Assembly (NCBI GenBank): GCA_948474755.1
Contig: CAOLHI010000481.1
Span: 1,426,001-1,490,000 of the forward strand
Direction: 5' to 3'
Origin: Ctenosaura bakeri
Lineage: Eukaryota > Chordata > Lepidosauria > Squamata > Iguanidae
DNA length: 64,000 nucleotides
Shown: in pieces, positions 11,340 through 22,995 of the stretch
Position numbering within the stretch: position 1 is the first letter of the stretch
Layout: every line of letters starts with the position of its first letter
The notes under the pieces: generated by a model
What the model was told of the DNA's origin: nothing
Databases searched by the model: none
What the model saw: only the letters and a program-made list of their open reading frames with translations
Made by a program: the position numbers and the translations under genes

Positions 11340-11465
11340 GTCTGTACAGAAGAGGGAATTTCAGTAGATATTGCTTGTTACCTGGTTGCATAACAAGCAA
11401 TGCAAATTCCCTTTTCCACACAACCATTAAAGGAGACATCTTCAGTTTCTTCTTCTGACCTCCTG
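11340..11465. repeat. Short inverted-repeat element (TTGCTTGTTAC type)
   Basis: It contains 'atttcagtagatattgcttg' and, inverted, 'aacaagcaatgcaaattc'. A better-preserved relative is at 14650-14790. Confidence 0.45.
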
Positions 11466-14400
11466 ATCTTTCTCAATAAATTCTTTTTCTTTTAAAAAGA
11501 AAAAAAATAATTCAGCAGCAGCTGTCTGCCTGTCTGCTCTTAAGTAGTAATAGATGGGAGCTCAGGTGTCTCCATCTGTCTTCCTTTGTTATTACATTTA
11601 TCACTTGCCTTTTCTCCAAGCAGTTCTTAACTAGAAATCATTGTTCTTTTCTCCATTTCATCGAGCAACAATCAGATGAAGTAGGATAAGCAGTGACTGG
11701 CCCAAGTGAGCTTGATATTAACATAGAGATTTGTACCTGAGATTCCTTCAGCCCCAATCAAGCACATTTTTGATAAATCAGTGGCCAAACAGATTACTTG
11801 AAGAGCACGAAAATCCTCTGTTAGCCTACACTTTAAATACACACATAAGCTGAAACCCTAGAGAATTTAACTCCAAATGAACCACTTTGCTGGAGGAAAA
11901 AATGGAAAGCAAACATGCTCTTAGACACATCAAGCAACTGTTTCAGGCCAACCCCACCCAATAATTGCCTCCCCTTTTGAAGTACATAGCTCTGTATACC
12001 CCATGACTGCCCTGTACACCCCTAAATTAGCCTGCTGCTTTCAAGGATTTTGCAGGTCTCTACCCTGTTGTCAGGGTGGATGTAAAGATTCAACTATTAG
12101 TCTAGTAGGCTTTGGAAGATGGAATGAAGGAGGATCACCTCCATAAGACCCCTTCCAACTCTGTGATTCTGTATCTTGCCGTTTGCCATTGGCAGTAAAA
12201 TGTTTTATTACGGCTCTGCCTAGCTCATTAATCCAGCTGTGTCTACTGTTGATCAAACGTTCTGTTCCTCTTCTTGCAAGTGGCGTCATAAAAACTATAA
12301 GTGATCTTTGGCAGCAGTAACAATTCCCAGCAACCATTTTTCACAGGTAGGTACATTGCCTCTGAGCTTAGAAGTTGCATATTCTCCAGAAGTGGGCAAA
12401 GACTGGCCATTTTCCGACCCTTAATGTCTCCAGATTCTCCAGACCTCTCTTTTTCTCTCTCTCCAGAAAAAGTGGTGAATTGCCTCTCCTGAAAACCTCC
12501 AGAAGTATTAATTCACCTTTTTAAAAAAGACTGCACCTCCACATTATTGAACATTTTAAAATGCCCTTTTTTCAAAGTGGAATTCCCGGTATGTTTGAAT
12601 TTGTTTGTTTTTGTGAGGGAGAGGTGTGGCGGTTTTGGCTGTCTGTGTGGCCACCAGAGGCAGAAAACTGGTCTCTTGGACCTGCTGCAATTGCCCATCT
12701 CAATATACTCATTCTAAGACTATGAAACATTAATAGATGTTTCCTCTATTTCTTTTTAAATTAATTCCCACTTTTTATTCTCCAAAGGACTGAAAGTAGT
12801 TTGGAACAGTAAAGAATTCAAACAATAAAAGTACTTTTAAAAAACGCATTAAGCAACCAACAGAATATACCTATTTCACATAGACAAACACAAACACTAA
12901 AACCCATTGAGCAGCAACTAGAATAAACCCAGAAAAGCAAAGCAAAGGCACAAAGTAAACCACTATTAGCATACTGATACTGAAAAAAAGAATGCTTTTC
13001 AGCTGAATGAAGCCCTTGTGAACAAACTTCATGAAATTTCAGCCCAGCATATAAAATCACATAGTACCTGGTTTTGGCAAACCTCAACCATAACAGTATA
13101 CCTGGAGTGGGGTGGGGAGTTCCACTACTGAATAGACCACCCCATTGTCCTTGCTACCAGCTTCCATGCCTCAATCACCCAAGAATTCATCCTGATTATT
13201 TAAAAAAACACAAATGCTTTGGCCCAACCCTCTGCAATCCAGATGTGCTGCAGTACAAGTCCCATCATCTCCACTGAGAAATACTAGCAGTGGTTGGAGA
13301 TTATAGGAGTAGTAGCCCAACACTTGTTGAGAATATCAGGTTTGGGGTGGTTGCTTTAGCCTTTCCTTCTAGGGAAAGTGTTCTAACTCCTAGATGCTTC
13401 CTGAACCTAGAATGATCCAAGCGTATACCATATCGCATGCATAGCTGCAACATCTATTTCCATAAATGAATTACACTTATTCTCTCTTTCCTAAAAAGAA
13501 GTAATTCCTTCCTTTGAATTCACTTGTTTTCTTTACCAAATATATGTATGCCTTTTTTAAAAAAAAATTGATTATATACAATAAAAGAGAAAGAAGAAAG
13601 AAAATACACACACACACCAGATAATAAACATGTAGAGTTATTAGCAGATATTACAATTTGGAAAGTTTTCCATACTTATATATGTACATCTTTGTCTCTC
13701 TATTAATCCTTTGTCTCCTTATTAGTCCAATATCATGTATCCTACCTATCGACCTATCGACCTATCTATCTATCCATCTATCTAATGGATTTATCATAAA
13801 TATGTAACCTTCTTGTCAAGTAAATTGACATCACTATTATACTGAGTTAAGTTTCTATCTCCAAATTCCAAATTTATCTACTTTCCCATGTTTCCATAAG
13901 TTAAACTCTTTCATCATTCATGAAATAGTTTCTCCAATTTACTTCCTGCCTGCCTTTTTTAGGTTTATTCTGTGCAAGTAAAAGATACCTCTTGTTATTT
14001 CATTAACATTTTATACAATATGGAATCCATATAAACAACCTATAGGTAGACTAACAAGTTGTTAGACTAAATTAGAGGAAATTGTATAAAGTGTGTGTGT
14101 GTGTGTGTGTGTGTGTGCACCTTTAAAAAAAATCAAAGACGAGAACTGCTGAGACTTTAAGCTCTCTGAAAATTATACCCTGCAGAACAGGAGCATGTTT
14201 TCCCAAAGTCTAGGTGGATGGAAGCAAGCTAGTTTTGCGTCTTTCTGATTAAGAGCACTCTCCATATGCACAGGGGTTACTCTCCATACGCATACTGCAT
14301 ATGCGCAAGGGTTATTCTGCATGGGTTTTGTTACTTCTTTTCAAAGTGAACTGAATACAGTTCTAGGGCCAATTTCTGCAATGAGAGACCGCAAGGCTGT

Positions 14401-14649
14401 GGTTTAAAAGTAACCCTATAAAAAACAGAAAGAAAACACAGTTCTACCCTTCTATCCCTGCCCATACACTCACATCCCTTTTGGGCAGCTGGACCTCCAA
14501 CACCAATTTGTAAGTTTGCCTACCCCATTCTTGAATCTTCAACTAATACACTTTTGGAGTGGCTTCAGACATTATCAATGTACTTATTCAACACATTGTT
14601 TCTAGGTTTACCACAGTGAAACCTGTAGATGGTTCTTTTTCCTTTAACA
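11466..14649. other. Anonymous intronic sequence
   Basis: No exon was recognised on either strand. A CR1 3' tip on the plus strand is at about 12140-12175 ('ccttccaactctgtgattc'). A tetranucleotide-type repeat with CTAT units is at 13744-13785. An AT-rich stretch at about 13550-14050 could be an old LINE remnant. A (GT)n run lies at about 14090-14118. Confidence 0.45.
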
Positions 14650-14790
14650 GATATTTAGAACAAGGAATTTCAGCATATGTTGCTTGTCACACAACCAAGT
14701 AACAAGCAACACCTGTTGAAAACCCCCACTTCTATGCAACCTCTAAAGGTACAGGAGCTCTCTCTAGTTTTTACTTTTGACAACCCTAAA
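14650..14790. repeat. Short inverted-repeat element (TTGCTTGT type)
   Basis: The arms 'tttcagcatatgttgcttgt' and 'acaagcaacacctgttgaaa' are inverted copies close together, so the unit can fold into a hairpin. It shares sequence with 11340-11465. Confidence 0.55.
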
Positions 14791-14871
14791 TGTTTCAGAG
14801 GAGGGAGACTATAGACACATCACATTCATGACAAATTTTCACTAGTGTATATTGTTTGCCAGAGTACTAAC

Positions 14872-15100
14872 TTGTTGCTGTGAGCCTTCAAGTCATATCT
14901 AACTTAAGGCAACCCTAAGGCAAATATTTCATGGTTGGGGTTTTTTTTTCTGGCATGATTTGTTCAAAGAGATTTTGCCTTTGCCTTCCTCTGAGGCTGA
15001 GAGTGAGTGACCCAGGCTCATCCAGTGAGTTTCCATAGTTCCATTGAACCCTGGTCTCCAAAGTGAAGCTCTTAAACCACTACACCATATCGGCTCTCAG
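14872..15100 (-). mobile_element. tRNA-derived SINE with RTE-like tail
   Basis: The plus strand reads 'gttgctgtgagccttcaagt', 'caaccctaaggcaa', 'cctctgaggctgagag' and 'ccattgaaccctggtctcc', the complement of a SINE. Confidence 0.8.
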
Positions 15101-15124
15101 ATTACTAACTAGAACTCAACAATC

Positions 15125-15253
15125 TCATTGTATTATTGCTGTGCTCTGTACTGGTTTCCAGCCCATTTCTGGTCCTGATTCAAAGCACTAATTTAAACCT
15201 TTAAAGTCCTAAATGGCTTGGAACCAGCTTAGCTGAAAGACTTTCCCCATATT
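15125..15253 (+). mobile_element. L2-type LINE fragment
   Basis: It contains 'gtactggtttccagcccatt', 'gattcaaagcac' and 'ttaaagtcctaaatggcttg', the recurrent L2 ORF2 block corresponding to LHWLPV...FKAL...YKALHGL in intact copies. Confidence 0.65.
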
Positions 15254-15716
15254 TATAGTCAGACCTCTACATTTGCTAGGGTTAGGGGCACAGAACCCCT
15301 GCAAAACTGGAAAAATTGCAAATATCAAAATGCATGTGTCTGTATCTGTGGGAAGGGGGACAAGGCATGTGGGGAGGAGGGGCACGCAGGGTCCAAACCA
15401 GGTCAGGGAAAGGAGAGGGAATGGGGGTGGGTCAGCATGGTGACCCTATACTTCCTCTCTCTTGACCATCTCCTTCCATGGGTGTAGGGGGGGCATGAGG
15501 AGAGAGGGTTTCTGGTGCTCAGAAATTGGGCTGTGATCTGTCCTTAGCTAGCCAGGCAGGAGCTGGTGGAGGAGGAGGAAGAGGAGGAGAACAAGAGGCA
15601 GTTTCTTAAAGATTCACCAGAAAAGAAGTACTTGAGGTGGGGAGGCAGGGATTAAGAAACTCACAGATAATCAAATCTGTGAAAGCGAAACCTGCAAAGG
15701 TGGAGGGCTGACTATA
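15254..15716. mobile_element. Tigger-like DNA element
   Basis: The left end is TATAGTCAGACCTCTACATT and the complement of the right end is TATAGTCAGCCCTCCACCTT, matching the mariner/Tigger-type CAGTCGGCCCTCC terminus with TA at the boundaries. The interior is GC-rich and non-coding. Relatives are at 18406-18785 and 57036-57422. Confidence 0.65.
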
Positions 15717-15912
15717 TATATATCCAAACCTTAAGATCTTATGGCAACGCCATGAATTTCATAAGGTTTTCTTAGGCAAGAAAAACTCAGAGGTAGTTTT
15801 GCCAGTTCCTCTCTCTAAAATACAGCACCTGGTATTCATTGGCAGTCTCCCAGCAAAGTACTAACCAGGGCTGATCTGCTTAACTTCCAAGATCAGGTGT
15901 GATCTGGCACCT
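15717..15912 (-). mobile_element. 5S rRNA-derived SINE
   Basis: The plus strand shows the complement of 5S blocks: 'acagcacctggtattcattg', 'ggcagtctcccagcaaagta' and 'cttaacttccaagatcagg'. It is followed on the minus strand by the shared tail. Confidence 0.85.
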
Positions 15913-15917
15913 TTAGG

Positions 15918-16110
15918 GTACTTGTTGTTGTGTGCCTCTGATTTATGGCAACCCTAAGGTGAACCTATCACAGGGTTTTCTGGGGGCTGAGAGTATGTGG
16001 TGTGCCCAAAGGTCACTCAGTGGGTTTCCATGGCCAAGCAGGGCATCAAACCCTGTTCTCCATGGTCATAGCCCAATGCTCCAAACACTACACCCTGCTG
16101 GCTCTCTCCC
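15918..16110 (-). mobile_element. tRNA-derived SINE with RTE-like tail
   Basis: The plus strand begins 'cttgttgttgtgtgcctctg', then 'ggtgaacctatcacaggg' and 'cagtgggtttccatggcc', with the B-box complement and head ending at 'accctgctggctctct'. It abuts the 5S-derived SINE. Confidence 0.8.
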
Positions 16111-16299
16111 CTATATTTGCTTTGTAAGGAATTAAACCAGAAGAAAACAAAGTTTTAATTAAAACATACATAAGCTGGAGCGCTTGAGACAGAAAGACAA
16201 GCATATTGAGGAAGTATGGAAGAACAAAGGAGGCAAAGAATCTGGTGATAATGAAAGTGACTGATTTCATACTGAAAACTGACTTTCTCCCCTTGTCTA

Positions 16300-16644
16300 A
16301 ATATCCAAAGACTGTATTGGCCAGTGTTTTTGTTAAGTTTCTAGAGAACTGATGTCGAGCTGTATAGTTAGATCAAACTGTACACTTGCTTTGGGGAACT
16401 AGAGGGGAGCCCTTTCATGTCACTCTTTTTCTAAAATGTTGTCTTTCCAATGTAGCTATCTTGTTGCATTTCTTCTATTCAAGTGCATTTGTTCCTGGAT
16501 TGATAGCTAGTGGTGTATTCAGCTCTGACATATTTGTGAACGGAATATGTAGTGTAATGTTCATGCTGAATCTGTTGGTCTTAAGATATTACTGTATCCA
16601 AGTAACTTAATAAAGCTGCACAGTGCTGTTATAAAAAAAAATAA
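16300..16644 (+). pseudogene. Possible processed retrocopy of an mRNA 3' UTR
   Basis: About 330 bp of non-repetitive sequence ends with AATAAA at about 16608, then about 19 bases and an A-run (about 16634-16642). That is the spacing of a processed, polyadenylated mRNA end. The host intron runs on the opposite strand, so this is not an ST8SIA1 UTR. The source gene was not recognised. The left boundary and any target duplication are uncertain. It could be chance or a small unannotated terminal exon. Confidence 0.35.
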
Positions 16645-17679
16645 TAACATTAGACGATGCAGACACCACAAAACTACAGTAATTAGAATCCTGTGAGCAG
16701 CAGATTATCTTACATATAACTAGCCTGCCTGAATAAAAAATTATTTGCTTGTCAGCAGAAGAACAACATAAAGGGTTCAAACTTAGCTTTTCTTGGCAGT
16801 AAGTTCTACTGTGTGGGAGCAGCCACCAAAAAGCCCTCTCTCATGTCTCTATCTGAAGAGACTCTGAAAGTTGTGGGACACAGAGAATGGTCAGACGCCC
16901 AACTGTTTTTGTTTACTGAAATCTGCCCAAAGAGCCTTATCATAGGCAGTGTGCAAATCTTATAGATTATTTAATTTAAAAAAAGAAGGTAATTAATATC
17001 TTCTTTATTCATCACCTGCATTTGCACACATGCAAGCCATGTACAGTTTCCTAGAAGAATGTAGAGTCCACACAAAAAGCACATCAAGAATGAACAGCTC
17101 CTAGGAATAAGGACTTTCTTCCTAAGTGTAAATGACAAAGTCAATCGGTCCGTTGTTATTGTTTGCAACCAACAGCCATTATAATATAAATCACAGAGTA
17201 GGAGATGTATAAACAGAAACAGCTCATTTGAAGAAATTAACATGCAAAATTTCAGGAGCACAAGTCACCAAGAACATATAAGAAAAGAAAATCCTATTTG
17301 TTTTAGATAAGAAATCCCTTTAGCAACTAAAACTATTGTGCTTCAGAAAAATAGCACTTAAATTTCTTGCCAGTGATGCAAATAAAGTGATCCTAAAAGT
17401 GACAAGCTTATTTACATCAGCCTGCAACCACTTAATTTGGAAGTCATTCGGTTGACTTTCTAAAAATGCCTGCTAACAGAAAAGAAATCTAACCCCTGCT
17501 GATTTAGACAGAGGGCAAATCAAAATATAGCACAATCTTTTGTCTGACCTAATCTACACACTGAGGTTACTATTTATTAGCCTGTTCAAGAAAAAAAAAA
17601 TCATCATCCAATATGCAGTGGGCATCATTTGGAATTCCTACAATGGTGGTTGTGTGTTTTGTTGAGTATGATATTGTTC
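16645..17679. other. Anonymous sequence
   Basis: No exon was recognised. About 16800-16880 has a dispersed-repeat character ('gtgtgggagcagccacc'). Confidence 0.4.
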
Positions 17680-17908
17680 TAGAGTGCCTTCAAGTTGTTT
17701 CCAACTTATGACAACCGTAAGGCAAACCTATCATGGCGTTTTCTTGGCAAGTTTTGTTTTGAGTGGGTTTACCCTTGCTTTCCTCTAAAGCTGAGAGAGT
17801 GTGACTTGGCAAAGGTCAGTCACCCAGTGGGTTTCCATGGCTGAATGGAATGGAGATCCCAGAGTCCTAATCCAGCACTCAAAGCACCTTGCTGTGCTGG
17901 CTTTCTTT
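17680..17908 (-). mobile_element. tRNA-derived SINE with RTE-like tail
   Basis: The plus strand reads 'gagtgccttcaagttgtttc', 'atcatggcgttttcttgg', 'ctgagagagtgtgacttgg' and 'cagtgggtttccatggctg'. Confidence 0.8.
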
Positions 17909-18034
17909 AGTGAGTATATCCCAGCATATATCAGGCTCGGAGTATGTAACAGTACATTAACTGAAAAGAGCAAAAGTCAAACATATCACAGATTTTAAAA
18001 GATAACTAGAGTCTACTTAATTCCAGAACAAATG

Positions 18035-18317
18035 CTGCCTGAATAGAGATGGCCAGAGATGGAGATTGGCTCTTCCCTGATTGTGGAATGACTTGCCAGA
18101 GGAGATTTGTCAGCCGGATGCACTCTCTGAGTTTAAAACAGCAGTGAAGACCAATCTTTTCCAGCAGGACTATCCAGATGATTTTTAAATTACATATGTT
18201 AAAGTATGCATGGATTGTTTTACTACGTGTTGGTTTTATATGCTCTTTGAATTGGTATATGTCCAATTTTTGTTGCCTCCTGCCTCAATCCACAGGAAGA
18301 GCCAAGTAAAATGATAC
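18035..18317 (+). mobile_element. L2-type LINE 3' end
   Basis: It contains 'gtggaatgacttgccag', 'cagcagtgaagaccaatc' and 'ttccagcaggactatcc', ending at a weak 'cctcaatccacaggaaga' block that leads into a trinucleotide tail. Orientation is plus. Confidence 0.6.

Positions 18318-18405
<88 letters not shown>
18318..18405. repeat. Compound microsatellite (AGT)n(AAT)n
   Basis: About 33 bp of AGT repeat pass into about 50 bp of AAT repeat. It forms the tail of the adjacent L2 copy. The long poly-Tyr frame on the minus strand is an artefact. Confidence 0.95.
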
Positions 18406-18406
<1 letters not shown>

Positions 18407-18785
18407 AGTAGCCCGTCGACTTTCACAAGGGTTCGGGGTACAGATCCCTCACGAAAGTAAAAAAATCACAAATAATTCCCCTGCCACCTGAGTGAGAGCT
18501 TTTCCTCCCATTCCCTCTGAGGGCTCCTCACTCTGTCATTCACACATATTTCCTCTTTCCTGCTCGCCTGGGTGAGAGGGAGGAGAATGGAGGGGGAAAG
18601 ACTTGAATGCATGCCAGTCCTTCCCTCTCCCATTTTCTTGCCTTTTGCTGGGACACAGAGAGGGCAGCGTGCCTGGCCAAAAGTCCAGGGAATGGGAGGG
18701 GGGAATGGGGGGAGATAAGCAGGCAATTCACAATCAAAGTTCTGAAGGTCAAACCTGCAAATGTTATGATAATAATTAATTTACT
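18406..18785. mobile_element. Tigger-like DNA element
   Basis: It begins 'acagtagcccgtcgactttc' and ends with 'ggtcaaacctgcaaatgtta', whose complement resembles the same family's terminus. The GC-rich interior resembles 15254-15716 and 57036-57422. Confidence 0.55.
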
Positions 18786-18853
18786 ATAATTCAAAATGCT
18801 GCCCTATGACCTACAAAGCCCTGTGCAGCTCAGGTCCAGGCTACTTAACAGAC

Positions 18854-20267
18854 CATATAGAATCATAGAGTTGGAAGAGACCACAGGGGCCATCAAGTCG
18901 AACCCCGTGCTATTCAAAGCATACTCAATAGATGACCATCTAGCTTCTGCTTAAAAACCTCCAAAGAAGGAGACTCCACCACATTCCAAGGCAGCATATT
19001 CCACTGCCGGACAGCTCTGACTGTCAGGAAGTTCTTCCTAAGGTTCCGGTGGAATCTCCTTTCCTGAACTTGAATCCATTGCTCCTTGTCCTAGTCTCTG
19101 GAGTAGCGGAAAACAAGCCTTCTCTCTCCTCGACATGACATCCCTTCAAATATTTAAACATGGCTATCATGTCCCCTCTTAACCTTCTCTTCTGCAGACT
19201 AAACATACCCAGCTCCCTAAGCTGTTCCTCATAAGGCATGGCTTCCAGACCTTTCACCATTTTGGTCGCCCTCCTCTGGACACGTTCCAGCTTGTCAATA
19301 TCCTTCTTGAACTGAGGTGCCCAGAACTGGACACAGTATTCCAAATGAGGTCTAACCAATGCAGAATGGAGTGGTACCACTACCTCCCTCGATCTAGACA
19401 CTATACTCCTATTGATGCAACCAACAATCGCATTGGCTTTCTTAGCTGCCGCGTCACACTGCTGACTCATGTTCAGCTTGTGGTCCACCAAGAGCCCATT
19501 TTGAATACTGTGTCCAGTTCTGGGCACCCCAATTCAAGAAGGATATTGACAAGCTGGAGCAAGTCCAGAGGAGGGGGACCAAAATGGTGAGAGGCCTGGA
19601 AGCCATGCCCTATGGGGATAGACTTAGAGACCTGGGGATGTTTAGTCTGCAGAAGAGGAGGTTAAGAGGGGACATGATAGCCATGTTTAAATATTTGAAG
19701 GGATGCCACGTAGAGGAAGGAGAGGGCTTGTTCTCTGCTGCTCCAGAGACCAGGACAGGGAGCAATGGATTCAAGCTGCAGGAAAGGAGATTCCACCTGA
19801 ACCTCAGGAAGAACTTCCTGACAGTCAGGGCTGTCCGGCAGTGGAATCTGCTGCCTCGGAGTGTAGCGGAGTCTCCTTCCTTGGAGGTTTTTAAGCAGAG
19901 GCTGGATGGCCATCTGTCGGGAGTGCTTTGAGGGTGTTCCTGCATGGCAGGGGGTTGGACTGGATGGCCCCTGGGGTCTCTTCCAACTCTACATTTCTAT
20001 GATTCTATGATTCTATGATTCTAAGACACCTAGATCCCTTTCTCACAGTCTGTTAGCCAGCCACGTGTCCCCCATCCTATATTTGTACATTCCATTTTTT
20101 CTGCCTAAGTGTAGGACCTTATATTTCTCTCTCTCTCATTTTGTTAGTTTTGGCCTAGCTCTCCAATCTGTCAAGGTCATTTTGAATTTTGATCTTGTCC
20201 TCTAGCGTATTAGCAACCACTCCCAATTTGGTGTCATCTGCAAATTTGATCAGTATGAACTGGCCTG
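18854..20267 (-). mobile_element. CR1 LINE, minus strand, itself interrupted
   Basis: Segments 18854-19492 and 20025-20267 form one CR1. The first begins with the complement of the 3' tip ('agaatcatagagttggaag') and its minus strand encodes [31 protein letters not shown] and [16 protein letters not shown]. The second continues at 'acacctagatccctttctca' and 'caaatttgatcagtatg'. The break at 19492/20025 is filled by a plus-strand CR1. Confidence 0.85.
19493..20024 (+). mobile_element. CR1 LINE, plus strand, nested in another CR1
   Basis: A 5'-truncated copy. From about 19500 it encodes the ORF2 end ([74 protein letters not shown]). Then come the CR1 3' UTR ('ttggactggatggccc') and the 3' tail of ATTCTATG repeats ending at about 20024. 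The frame is open over 115 codons, so this is one of the younger CR1 copies here. Confidence 0.9.
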
Positions 20268-20730
20268 GGCTCTAAGATCATCAGGAACGGCCTTTCTCTC
20301 AGTACCAGCACCATTGCAAGCATAGATGGTGGGCACACAAGAGAGGTCTTCTCAGTGGCTGCTTGTAGACGCTGGAACTCCCTTCCCAGGTAGACCGAAA
20401 TGGTCCCCTCCTTGTAGTCCTTCCAGTGTCAGGCAAAAACCTTTTTATTCAGGCAGGTATTTTAATATAGAAAATGTTTAAAGAATGGACTAAGGAGTGC
20501 TGTACTGTTTTAATTTTAATTGCTTCTTTTAATCTCTTTTTAACTGTTTTAATTTTTTATAGTTTAATTCTGTTTTAATAGCACTATTTATATGTTCGTA
20601 AATTGTATTGGTTTAATATGTAAACCTCTTTGAGGTCTGATGTTGAGCAAACAGCTGGACACAAAAAAAAAGATTATTGAGGTTCTATGAAACATGGATG
20701 TGAAAGCAGTGTATGGCACTGTGAACAGAG

Positions 20731-20832
20731 CCTGGAAAAGTTACTGCTTGGACTACAAGTCACACAGTCCCTCAGCCAGCATCCCGACATTTTGAGCTAT
20801 AGTTCAAAAAGTATCTTTTCCAAACTCCAGTG
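20731..20832. repeat. Short inverted-repeat element (MITE-like)
   Basis: The arms 'ctggaaaagttactgcttgg' and, inverted, 'aaaaagtatcttttccaa' flank a core with 'cctcagccagcatcc'. It belongs to the same family as 31-132. Confidence 0.5.
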
Positions 20833-21309
20833 TGAATAGCATGGAGAAAATGTAAAAGTGAGGAAGTCGTTGCCTCTCAAAAAAACAGATCTGGTTTGAA
20901 GTGACTGAGAGTCACAGATTGACTATCACAAGATGCTCCAAGTTTAACCACAGTTGTCTCAAGCTGTTAAAAATGAAGTCCCATTTGAACAGTTTAAAGG
21001 TCCAAATTACTCAGGGTGAAACATATCAAAGTGAAAAGGAAAAGAGGTACTGATGCTGTCTTGCGGAAGATCTTTGCAAGACATCCAGAGTCTATTTATG
21101 ACAGGGACACATTAGTATGCATGTCAAACTGTTGTGCTCATAAACAGAGAGAGATATTGAGATAAAACTCCAAGCCTATTCTGGTTATTGGGAACTTTGC
21201 CACTGATTTCAGCAGACTCCCTCCTATGCCCTTTCAGAGCTAGTCACTGTTGCTAATCACTGCAGAATTGCTGTCATGATTTTTGTTGTCATGCAGTGTT
21301 GTACTGACA
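20833..21309. other. Anonymous sequence
   Basis: Nothing recognised. Confidence 0.4.
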
Positions 21310-21515
21310 GTGTGTATATGCCTTCAAGTTGCCTGTTGACTTACAGCAGCCCCGTGAATTTCACAGGGCTTTCTTCAGCAAGGCGGTTTTGCCAGTTCTG
21401 TCTAGTCAAATATAGCCTATAGCACCTGGTATTCATTGGCAGTCTACCATTCAAGTACTAACCCAAGCCAATCTTGCTTAGCTTCCAAGATCAGAGGGCA
21501 TCTGATGCCCTTAGG
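21310..21515 (-). mobile_element. 5S rRNA-derived SINE
   Basis: The plus strand reads 'tatgccttcaagttgcctgt' (tail complement), 'gtgaatttcacagggctttc', 'atagcacctggtattcattg' and 'ttgcttagcttccaagatca' (5S complement). Confidence 0.85.
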
Positions 21516-21695
21516 GATTAGGCTCATTTTGTGAGTTTGATCCTGCCGGGCTCCAAGGTTGACTCAACCTTCCATCCTTCCGCAGGTCGGTAAAATGAGT
21601 ACCCAGCTTGTTGGGGGCAATTAGCTAAAATACATTGTAAACCGCTTAGATAACACTCAGTTGATAAGTGGTATAGAAATAAATGCTATATATTT
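21516..21695 (+). mobile_element. Second tRNA-type SINE family
   Basis: The sequence 'gtgagtttgatcctgccggg' (B-box-like), 'ccttccatccttccgcagg', 'gtaaaatgagtacccagc' and 'tgtaaaccgcttagata' defines a SINE family different from the ACA-tailed one. A minus-strand copy is at 29604-29828. Confidence 0.7.
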
Positions 21696-22532
21696 TATTA
21701 AGCCACATACACACACCATGAAGAAGTCTGTTGAAAGGATGGATTGGGGGAATGAGTACAGCATTATCAACTGCAAAATAAATCAGCTGCATAAAATAAG
21801 TAGTTTGTTAGATTAAAAGGATTAAAGGAAGATAGGTCTTTCAAAGGTATCTTCCATGTTCATTGGCAGTACATCTGTACAAAGAAAAACTCTGCAGATG
21901 CAAAAAGAGCCAAAATAGAAGAGGCTGTGACCAGCAGTTAGAACTGCCCATCATCTTTACATTCTGTTGTGAGTTTCCCCAGAGCAACAGATGGCTGACC
22001 AGTAACGGGGCAGCCACTGTGAGATAGTGGGGAGACTTTGACAGTCTCAACTTGCTCAAGAAGTAGAGCAAGTACGAAGATAAAATGAGACTAGGGAGTG
22101 GCCCAAGGATAAAAAACTAAAAGCAATAAAAAGCAGGGTAGGGGGAAGAAATAAAAAATATAAAAAAGGCAAAACAATGGGTAAAATAAACAGAATATCA
22201 AACAGAGGTTACTTCCCTGTCCCCATCTTGGGGCCTCCTCCACTTAATATATTAGAGTATTCTCCAGTGCCCTTTACTGGAGTTACTTAACTAGACTTAC
22301 AATAAATACAAATTGCAATATTGTAATCAGAATGGGTTTCATCAGCCCCTTAAGAGTGTTCAACCCTATCTGCACTTTAGGTAAGTCTCAAGTAGAGTAG
22401 ATCCATAGAATCAACTGGATTTCTCTGTGTGCATTAACTCACCACTCAAAAGTTCAATTGATCTACTATGGTCAGGACCAAGGAACAGGATTCAGGACAT
22501 TCTATCTACATCTGACACTTTGGTACACACAT
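21696..22532. other. Anonymous sequence
   Basis: No exon or repeat was recognised. Confidence 0.4.
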
Positions 22533-22727
22533 TGCAGCCTGAGCAGTTTGATGTGTATCAACATTGCACAAATATAGCAGTTTGATACCACTTTTAACTG
22601 TCATGGGACCATTCCTGAGATATGTAGTTTGGTGAAGTATTTGGGCTTCTCTAGTGCATTCCCTCTGGTAAGGACTACATATCCCAGACAATAGCAGACA
22701 AAGTGGCATCAAACTGCTCAGCCTGCA
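22533..22727. repeat. Palindromic MITE-like element (TGCAGCCTGAGCAGTTTGA family)
   Basis: The left end 'gcagcctgagcagtttgatg' and right end 'catcaaactgctcagcctgc' are inverted copies. Inner arms ('gtttgataccacttt', 'aaagtggcatcaaac') are also complementary. The core has 'tatgtagtttggtgaag'. It is distinct from the GGCCATTTC family. Confidence 0.65.
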
Positions 22728-22814
22728 ACCCTCAGGATTAAACCTGACTGGCCAGAAGGAATGTAAACACTCATACACAACTTGACAGCAAGTCATACAC
22801 CTATGAATACCCAT

Positions 22815-22995
22815 GTTGTTGTTGTGTGCCTTCAAAGTCATTTCCGACTTATGGTGATCCTAAGGCAAACCTATCGTGGGGGTTTCTGGGGCTAAGGGTG
22901 TGTGATGCTCCCAAGGTCACCCATGTGCCCGTGGCTGAGCAAGGAATCGAACCCTGTAGCCCAGTGTTCGGACTAGTACATCCTGCCGGCTGAGC
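22815..22995 (-). mobile_element. tRNA-derived SINE with RTE-like tail
   Basis: The plus strand begins 'tgttgttgttgtgtgccttc', then 'gacttatggtgatcctaagg' and the B-box complement 'ggaatcgaaccctg', which is closer to a canonical B box than most copies here. Confidence 0.8.

Larger units (their letters stand above)
18790..20680 (+). mobile_element. L2-type LINE 3' end, split by nested CR1 insertions
   Basis: The left part, 18790-18853, has 'acctacaaagccctgtgcag' and 'ccaggctacttaacagacc'. The right part, 20268-20680, resumes with 'ctaagatcatcaggaacgg', 'cacaagagaggtcttctcag', 'gaactcccttcccagg' and the L2 end 'aaacctctttgaggtctga'. The two parts are continuous in a typical L2. The interval between them is entirely CR1. 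Confidence 0.65.
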
